Source of the DNA: JBCBKL01 sp963922565
Lineage (GTDB): Bacteria > Pseudomonadota > Alphaproteobacteria > Rhodobacterales > Rhodobacteraceae
Length of the DNA: 64,000 bases
Direction of reading: 5' to 3'
NCBI GenBank assembly: GCA_963922565.1
Contig: CAWUIQ010000004.1
Span: forward strand, 58,247-122,246
The position numbers and the translations under genes are program-made. Below are positions 58,918-64,000 of the stretch, one piece after another. The notes beneath the pieces are model-generated. The model had not been told where the DNA came from. It made no database searches and worked only from the letters and a program-made list of their open reading frames with translations. Within the stretch, counting starts at the first letter, position 1. Every line of letters starts with the position of its first letter.

Positions 58918-60033
58918 CTAATATCTCAACACTCGCCCCTGCGGACTCACCACGAATTTCTTGACCGAGCCGAAGCCGGGCGGGTTCAGTTCCTCCAACG
59001 CCTGAAAAGGGCGCTGCGGCAGCACGATGCTGCGCTCCATCCTCGTATTGCCCATCTCCGCCCCGCGGCCCGAAAAAGGGTCGAGGGCGAAAACCTCGCG
59101 CTCGACGCTCGAAAACCAGCCCTGCCGCTCTTCGATCACCTTTTCCGATTGCAGATCTTCCTCGGTCCAGACCAGCGCCCAATCCTGACCCTTGGGGGCC
59201 ATTGCCTTGTCCAACACCTGGCTCAGCGGACCCGGCTGTTTGGTGAAAGCATCCGAATACATCGGTCCCACGTGAAAGCGGCGCAGGCGCTTTGGGTGAA
59301 GATCGTCGAAGTCGGTATCGAAGCCTGTGGCGATGGTGACCAGCTTTAGACCACCGAGAGCCTGGGCCATCAGATGTGCCTGCACCTCTGGCCAACGCCT
59401 TTGGTCCTTGGGCAGGGCGGTGCGACCGCTGTCTTCCACATCCATCAGGTAGATGATCGGCAGGTTGAATTCGCTGTCATAGACGGCCCAGTGGACCAAA
59501 AACCGGCGACGGTCTTCGCTAATGTTTCCAAGCCACTGGATCTCGGGGTCATTCTGGGCCCAGAACAGATCACCCTTTTTGAGTTCCTGATAATAAAGCC
59601 TTTGCGACAGCGCGAATTGCAGCTTGGTGGGGGCCCTTCGTTCGCCCAAAATAACCTCGACCATCTCTTTTTTGAGGTCGGTTCCGGAGGGCAGGTTGCT
59701 CAGGTGTCGATCCGCCTGCTGCGCGTCATTGGCCATCGTCAGGATCTCCTGCGCGGCCGGAAATCCGCTGTAATTGGTATCGATCGCAAGCGATCCGAAG
59801 AAGCGCCCAGTGTCGCGGCCGGTCAGCAGGTATTTGAACCCAAGGGCCTGGAATGTGAAATTGAGTGCGGTCAGATAGCGCGTGAGAACCTTGACCTCAT
59901 CCCGGCTGATCTGCCCCTCCACTTCCATCACGCCAGCCACACGGCGCATGTGCGACGTGATCGCCTCAAATTTGCGGAAGTAGCGGCGGGAGGCGAACAG
60001 GTCAGTGAGGCCGGACGTTTCGGGTCTTACCAT
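58918..60033 (-). CDS. conserved soluble protein, unknown
   Basis: 371 residues, no signal or membrane segment. Helical N-terminus (LFASRRYFRKFEAITSHMRRVAGVMEVEGQISRDEV) followed by a mixed region with RRFLVHWAVYDSEFNLPIIYLMDVED, LKLVTIATGFDTDFDDLHPKRLRRFHVGPMYSD and WALVWTEEDLQS, and a beta-strand end (GSVKKFVVSPQGRVLRY). I do not recognise the family. Its start overlaps the end of the 67-residue membrane gene, and the AAA gene follows 48 bp later. Confidence 0.72.
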   Translation of the reverse strand: MVRPETSGLTDLFASRRYFRKFEAITSHMRRVAGVMEVEGQISRDEVKVLTRYLTALNFTFQALGFKYLLTGRDTGRFFGSLAIDTNYSGFPAAQEILTMANDAQQADRHLSNLPSGTDLKKEMVEVILGERRAPTKLQFALSQRLYYQELKKGDLFWAQNDPEIQWLGNISEDRRRFLVHWAVYDSEFNLPIIYLMDVEDSGRTALPKDQRRWPEVQAHLMAQALGGLKLVTIATGFDTDFDDLHPKRLRRFHVGPMYSDAFTKQPGPLSQVLDKAMAPKGQDWALVWTEEDLQSEKVIEERQGWFSSVEREVFALDPFSGRGAEMGNTRMERSIVLPQRPFQALEELNPPGFGSVKKFVVSPQGRVLRY

Positions 60034-60230
60034 CCCTGCGCTCCCGGGCCGGACCCATCACTCATTTTTTGCCTTCCTGATTTGTCGGCTGGCGCGCTAC
60101 CACCTAGCGAGACAAGGGCCAATAGTGCCACCGCGATGCAAATCAGAAGCACCCACCATGGAGCGGACAAGAACAGAGCAGCGATCAAGCCGCAGGATGC
60201 ACTCAGAAAAAGGACGACTTTCTTCGTCAA
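60027..60230 (-). CDS. small two-helix membrane protein
   Basis: 67 residues from a TTG at 60230, after AAGGATAGAAG. Two hydrophobic helices (VVLFLSASCGLIAALFL, WVLLICIAVALLALVSLGG) and a polar tail. The stop lies within the start region of the 371-residue gene (7-base overlap), typical of coupled genes. Unknown function. Confidence 0.6.
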   Translation of the reverse strand: MTKKVVLFLSASCGLIAALFLSAPWWVLLICIAVALLALVSLGGSAPADKSGRQKMSDGSGPGAQGW

Positions 60231-60242
60231 TTTCTTCTATCC

Positions 60243-60329
60243 TTACGTGCTTCTGAGGAGGGCTGCCCCTCCGCCTGTGGATGATTGTACAGCCCCACCT
60301 GACGTGGCGGTTGACGACTGCTCGGCCAT
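60243..60329 (-). CDS. possible Ser/Thr/Gly-rich mini-ORF
   Basis: 28 codons, MAEQSSTATSGGAVQSST then GGGAALLRST, ending where the ribosome site of the 67-residue gene begins. A TTG further upstream would lengthen it to about 40 residues. Low-complexity composition makes coding uncertain, but it fills an otherwise empty 137-bp gap in a compact operon. Confidence 0.25.
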   Translation of the reverse strand: MAEQSSTATSGGAVQSSTGGGAALLRST

Positions 60330-60367
60330 GCCCCCGTGTTCAACGCTATGAACGGTCTCGAGCAACC

Positions 60368-60766
60368 TTATTCTCTTCTGTTCCGTGAGCCGACCATATC
60401 AGTACCATCTTTGTTCAGCCGGTAAGCGAACTCATCCCAAAACCGATGTCTTACAGCACTGCCTATGTGGCTAGGCGATTTTGGATGAGAAGCTGCTAGC
60501 AAGAGTGTTTGACGGGAGTTACGCTGCAACACACCAAAAATGAAACCGAGCAGTGCGAAAAAACCGACGGTAAACAAAACCGACAGAAATGCTCCAAATT
60601 CTGGATTGTTGAATGCACGCTCGAGCGCAGGGATGTCACTGCTTACTTGCCCTTTGCCGCCGCTCAATAAGACGATGCTAAATAGCAAAATTGGTACTGC
60701 GGAAAAAAAGCCCGCCATAATGATGCCAGCACGGATTTGAAAGCGATGGATAAAGAAATGGATCAT
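60368..60766 (-). CDS. two-helix membrane protein of lower GC content
   Basis: 132 residues with helices AGIIMAGFFSAVPILLFSIVLL and FGAFLSVLFTVGFFALLGFIFGVL, and a basic C-terminal tail (HPKSPSHIGSAVRHRFWDEF). It overlaps the coiled-coil gene by ATGA. The DNA is visibly AT-richer, with runs such as CAAAATTGG and GAAAAAAAG, than the genes on both sides, hinting at separate acquisition or weak constraint. Unknown function. Confidence 0.68.
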   Translation of the reverse strand: MIHFFIHRFQIRAGIIMAGFFSAVPILLFSIVLLSGGKGQVSSDIPALERAFNNPEFGAFLSVLFTVGFFALLGFIFGVLQRNSRQTLLLAASHPKSPSHIGSAVRHRFWDEFAYRLNKDGTDMVGSRNRRE

Positions 60767-61839
60767 GCACCATACGCATTGCTGTCGTGCTTCTCGACGA
60801 TCGCAGCAAACCGGCGGGCAAAGCGTTCATCCGCTTTCGCTTTCGCCTCCAGCACCTCGCGGGCAAAGACCATCTGGTCTTCGTGCGCTTCCATCATGTC
60901 GGCCATCTTCTGGTTCGTTGCCGTCCCGATGGCGGCCATGGCCGTTTGCGCCTCCTGGTCCGTCTGAACCCCGATCTCGTTGATCCGGTGCGCCACGTCC
61001 TGCTGCTGGGCTGTCTTCAACGACTTGGTCAGCGCGTCATAGAGCACAACGCGCTGCTTTGTGTCGGTCTGTAGCTTGTTGATCAGCACCATCTGTGTCG
61101 CAGCCTGGTTTTGGAGTGAATCGACCCAGGTCTTACCCTTTTCGATATAGCGCTCCAGCGTCTGCGATTTGGCCAGCTTGACCTGCTCTTCCTGCACCAT
61201 CTCGTTGTACTGACTGTTCAGATCAGCGAGTTGCGTTTCGAGCGCCGTGCGGGCAGCGGCATCGGTTTCGGAGGCGATCTGGTTTTCCAAGGTAATGATC
61301 TTGGGATCCATCGCCTGGATCTGACCCTTCAGATCCTCGAGTTCCTTGACCGTAAACTCGCGCTCATCCAGCGTATCGGTCAGGTTACTTTCGACCTTCG
61401 ATTTCTGATCTTCCAGCATGGAAAGCTGCCCTTCGAGAAGCTGAACGATCACGTCCGACTTCGAGATCAGATCCTGCAGCTTGTCGTCAATCGTGGCCGC
61501 ACGGATCCGCTCCTGCCGCATCGATTCCGATTTCGCCCTGGCAAAGATGCCGACAAAGCTCTCCCACCCGGTCTTGTTCCGCATCTCGTCGAAGTCTTTG
61601 GAAAAGGCCGATGTCACGTCATCCAGGCCCATGATCAACTCGGCGATGTTGGCGTTCATCACGTCGGTATGGGCATGAACATCGTCGAGCGTCGCGTTCT
61701 CGATGTCGATCATAGCATCGTCGCCCGTTTTCATCTTTTGGCGGGCGGTTTCGATGCGGCTGGTCAGTTCGGCGATCTTGGCCTGTGCTTCCGCAACCTG
61801 TTCCTGGGACTCCCGTACCTGTGCGTTGAAATCGGCCAT
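60763..61839 (-). CDS. long coiled-coil protein, TelA-like architecture
   Basis: 358 residues, nearly all heptad-rich helix: VRESQEQVAEAQAKIAELTSRIETARQKM at the start, KVESNLTDTLDEREFTVKELEDLKGQIQAMD and ALETQLADLNSQYNEMVQEEQVKL in the middle, QTLERYIEKGKTWVDSLQNQAATQMVLINKLQ later. A single Trp/Phe-rich break (TGWESFVGIFARAKSES) near 90 resembles the WWEKLLGRA segment of TelA. No membrane helix. Start after GAGAGGAG at 61839. First gene of the operon and probably the structural scaffold for the downstream membrane proteins and ATPase. Confidence 0.8.
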   Translation of the reverse strand: MADFNAQVRESQEQVAEAQAKIAELTSRIETARQKMKTGDDAMIDIENATLDDVHAHTDVMNANIAELIMGLDDVTSAFSKDFDEMRNKTGWESFVGIFARAKSESMRQERIRAATIDDKLQDLISKSDVIVQLLEGQLSMLEDQKSKVESNLTDTLDEREFTVKELEDLKGQIQAMDPKIITLENQIASETDAAARTALETQLADLNSQYNEMVQEEQVKLAKSQTLERYIEKGKTWVDSLQNQAATQMVLINKLQTDTKQRVVLYDALTKSLKTAQQQDVAHRINEIGVQTDQEAQTAMAAIGTATNQKMADMMEAHEDQMVFAREVLEAKAKADERFARRFAAIVEKHDSNAYGA

Positions 61840-61880
61840 CTAATCTCCTCTCGTCGCAATCTCTTCGTCCTCATATGGGC

Positions 61881-61899
61881 ATGTAAAAATCATTTACAT
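61881..61899. promoter_or_regulatory. perfect palindrome upstream of the coiled-coil/AAA operon
   Basis: ATGTAAA-AATCA-TTTACAT, 7-bp perfect arms with a five-base centre, ends 42 bp before the start of the operon's first gene, in an AT-rich stretch. This is the place and shape of an operator for a dimeric repressor. The regulator is not identifiable from the window. Confidence 0.5.
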
Positions 61900-61969
61900 C
61901 CCCATTGGCTGTCTCTGTCGCGCTCACCGTGGCAAAATGGTCACGAAAACGAAACCCTCTTTACGCCCA

Positions 61970-62764
61970 TCATTTGGCCGTCAATCCTGTCAAGGATTTG
62001 ACCATTTCGCTGTTTGGATCGGTAAGAGCGTCAATAATGTCAAAGTGATGCCGGTTCGGCACGACGAATTGCTTGCATCCCCACGCATCGCCCAGCCACA
62101 TGGCCTGATCGAGGAAGACGGGCCGCTCATCGGCCCCGACCCAGACAGTGATCGGAACCGTTGGGGTCGGTTGCAGCATCGGGCTTTCTGCGCGGGCCAT
62201 ACCCTTGTCCATGCGAAAGGCGTCGTTCATCTGGGTGTGGATCAGCGGCTCCAGATCGGCCACAGGGGAGATTGGGGCCACGTGAACAAGACGGTCCATG
62301 ACGCTTTGCGGCAGCATGCCCGGCGCCAGCATGCGGGAGACAAGATGCCCACCGGCTGAATGACCCGCCAGTGCTAGCGGTCCGTCAGTTTCGTTGGCAA
62401 TTTGCATCACCGCTTGGGCGATCTGCTGCGTGATACAAGCGATCCTGACATCGGGACAGAGATCGTATGACGGCATGGCTACCGCCCAACCGCGTTCCAA
62501 CGCGCCGCTCGCGAAATGGGACCAATACGATCGATCAAACCGCAGCCAGTACCCCCCATGAACGAAGATGAGAGTTCCCTGCGATTTTCCAGCTGGGAGG
62601 AAGTGGTCGTAAGCCTGCCGATCTGACGGGCCGTAGCTGATCGCGAGCTTGGCCCGAGGGCCCAGTTCGGATCGAAAACGCTCGGCCGTTTCTGCCCACC
62701 TTTTCAGAAAGTCGTCCGCGCCAGGAATGTATGGCGCATTGGCATAGGCATCATCGTAATCCAT
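61970..62764 (-). CDS. alpha/beta hydrolase, kynurenine formamidase-like
   Basis: 264 residues. HGGYW oxyanion motif near residue 70, nucleophile elbow GHSAGG (catalytic Ser) near 134, acid in VWVGADERPVF and catalytic His in NRHHFDIIDAL near 242. The HGGYW plus GHSAGG pattern is that of eukaryote-type arylformamidases (AFMID/BNA7) in the hormone-sensitive-lipase-like group. Hydrolysis of N-formylkynurenine is possible, but no other kynurenine gene is in the window. Divergent from gabD. Confidence 0.85.
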   Translation of the reverse strand: MDYDDAYANAPYIPGADDFLKRWAETAERFRSELGPRAKLAISYGPSDRQAYDHFLPAGKSQGTLIFVHGGYWLRFDRSYWSHFASGALERGWAVAMPSYDLCPDVRIACITQQIAQAVMQIANETDGPLALAGHSAGGHLVSRMLAPGMLPQSVMDRLVHVAPISPVADLEPLIHTQMNDAFRMDKGMARAESPMLQPTPTVPITVWVGADERPVFLDQAMWLGDAWGCKQFVVPNRHHFDIIDALTDPNSEMVKSLTGLTAK

Positions 62765-62847
62765 CTACTTCCTTTTCCACGCTGCGGAACTGGACAACCG
62801 TCCGCTTTGTTGCTCTGTCAGTCATACACGCGAGGGGAGGGTGCGCC

Positions 62848-64000
62848 ATGCTGGACCAGACGACAAATCTAAAATCTTTGCTTAAGGATCCTACGCTGCT
62901 TGAGACGCGTGGCTACGTGAACGGAGCCTGGGTTGAAGGCGAGGGGTCCTATGACGTTGTCAACCCCGCGCGCGGCGACGTGGTGGCAGAGGTTGCCGAT
63001 CTTTCCCGATCGCAAGTGGCAGAGGCCATCGCGGCCGCAGAGGTGGCGCAGAAAGGCTGGGCTGCTCTTACCGCAAAGGAACGGTCCGGGTTTTTGCGCC
63101 GTTGGTTCGATTTGATGATGGAGAACGCGGACGATCTTGCAACGATCCTCACGGTCGAACAGGGCAAGCCGCTGGCAGAGGCCAAGGGTGAGATCGCCTA
63201 TGGCGCCTCATTCATCGAATTTTTCGCCGAAGAGGCCAAGAGGATCTATGGCGAGACGATACCGGGTCATCAGCGCGACAAGCGGATCACGGTCATAAAG
63301 CAGCCCATTGGGGTCGTGGCATCAATCACCCCGTGGAATTTTCCCAATGCGATGATCACGCGCAAGGCTGGACCTGCGCTGGCCGCTGGTTGCAGCTTTG
63401 TATCGCGACCTGCTGAAGACACTCCGCTCAGCGCAATCGTGCTGGCGGTTTTGGCTGATCGGGCCGGTATTCCGGCCGGTGTCTTCAACGTAGTACCCTC
63501 GATGGCTGCGTCCGAGATCGGCAAGGAGTTCTGCGAGAATCCGTCGGTGCGGAAGCTGACGTTCACCGGATCAACGGAAGTTGGCCGGATTCTTCTGAAA
63601 CAGGCGGCCGATCAGGTCATGAAATGCTCGATGGAGTTGGGCGGCAACGCGCCCTTCATCGTCTTTGATGATGCCGATCTTGGTGCAGCGGTCGATGGCG
63701 CGATCGCCTGCAAGTTCCGCAACAATGGGCAAACCTGTGTCTGCGCCAATCGCATCTATGTTCAGGCCGGCGTCTATGATGCCTTCGCGGCCAAGCTTTC
63801 CGAAAGGGTGAGCGCGATGAAGGTTGGCGACGGGCTGGAGGACGGTACGGACCTTGGGCCCCTTATCAACGCCGATGCGGTTGCAAAGGTCGACGAACAC
63901 ATCGCGGATGCGAAATCAAAAGGCGGTTCGGTCCTGCTGGATATCGATACATCGATGAGGGCTGGGAACTTCTATCCGCCCGCCATTCTGACGGGGATCA
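62848..64000 (+). CDS. gabD: NAD(P)-dependent succinate-semialdehyde dehydrogenase, 3' end cut by window
   Basis: 384 codons from the ATG at 62848, open to the edge. Domains as in GabD: TRGYVNGAWVEGEGSYDVVNPARG, ASITPWNFPNAMITRKAGPALAAGC, FTGSTEVGR, SMELGGNAPFIVFDDADL (catalytic Glu) and NNGQTCVCANR with catalytic C297. The usual K-P-A of the coenzyme site is S-R-P-A here. Oxidises succinate semialdehyde (or a related semialdehyde) to feed the TCA cycle. The last fifth of the protein is missing. Confidence 0.9.
   Translation, partial: MLDQTTNLKSLLKDPTLLETRGYVNGAWVEGEGSYDVVNPARGDVVAEVADLSRSQVAEAIAAAEVAQKGWAALTAKERSGFLRRWFDLMMENADDLATILTVEQGKPLAEAKGEIAYGASFIEFFAEEAKRIYGETIPGHQRDKRITVIKQPIGVVASITPWNFPNAMITRKAGPALAAGCSFVSRPAEDTPLSAIVLAVLADRAGIPAGVFNVVPSMAASEIGKEFCENPSVRKLTFTGSTEVGRILLKQAADQVMKCSMELGGNAPFIVFDDADLGAAVDGAIACKFRNNGQTCVCANRIYVQAGVYDAFAAKLSERVSAMKVGDGLEDGTDLGPLINADAVAKVDEHIADAKSKGGSVLLDIDTSMRAGNFYPPAILTGI

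Noticed and set aside
1..64000. CRISPR arrays, insertion sequences, prophage or toxin-antitoxin genes
   Set aside because: No regularly spaced repeats, transposases, integrases, phage structural genes or recognisable toxin pairs were found on reading through the window.

Overview
The window is a continuous, gene-dense piece of a GC-rich alphaproteobacterial chromosome. Gene content points to the Rhodobacterales (Roseobacter group): the rbfA/dapB neighbourhood, a DUF3035 lipoprotein followed by an M16 peptidase pair, leuB and leuCD apart from each other with small membrane genes between, a TelA-XpaC-DUF2927 operon, and a two-domain ALDH16-type aldehyde dehydrogenase. No insertion sequence, prophage, integrase or CRISPR array was seen. 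Genes cut by the window edges are a DUF2233 protein at the left and a GabD-type dehydrogenase at the right.

Layout. 1-11 kb: housekeeping genes (rbfA, dapB, a DUF1674 assembly-factor homologue, rsmB, a heparinase II/III-family protein, purH, lspA) and a secreted M16 peptidase pair. At 11.1 kb is tRNA-Pro(CGG). 11-19 kb: a lipid A acyltransferase, a drug/metabolite-type exporter, and the leucine genes leuB, leuD and leuC on the minus strand, with a nuclease/phosphatase-fold secreted protein and a membrane protein between leuB and leuD. 19-25.6 kb: a SOUL haem-binding protein and a seven-gene minus-strand operon (small membrane peptide, XpaC, TelA, DUF2927 lipoprotein, SPFH-GYF protein, cytochrome b561-like protein, zinc-ribbon membrane protein). 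25.7-28.5 kb: rlmH, rsfS, hsp20, nitroreductase and dtd.

28.5-40 kb: a plus-strand run of glycerate kinase, CocE-type hydrolase and a complete dipeptide-type ABC transporter with fused ATPases, facing ALDH16 and deoC on the minus strand. 40-44 kb: a TroABCD/SitABCD-type metal transporter under a promoter with a Fur-family-like operator. 44-51 kb: a urate-degradation cluster (uraH; puuE-uraD fusion, allE, allA, a urate/xanthine permease, a class III aminotransferase, puuD). It encodes urate to allantoate and ureidoglycine to glyoxylate plus urea, but not the allantoate-to-ureidoglycine step.

51-54 kb: mutL and rmuC. 54.4-61.8 kb: a tightly coupled minus-strand operon of nine or ten genes, most of them unfamiliar: a long coiled-coil protein, four small membrane proteins, a soluble protein, a large AAA+ ATPase, a 437-residue protein and a DUF1523 protein. 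This is the best candidate for an undescribed system. Its coiled-coil protein resembles the TelA of the 19-25 kb operon in overall architecture, so the chromosome may carry two related envelope or stress modules. The window ends with a kynurenine-formamidase-like hydrolase and gabD, divergently transcribed.
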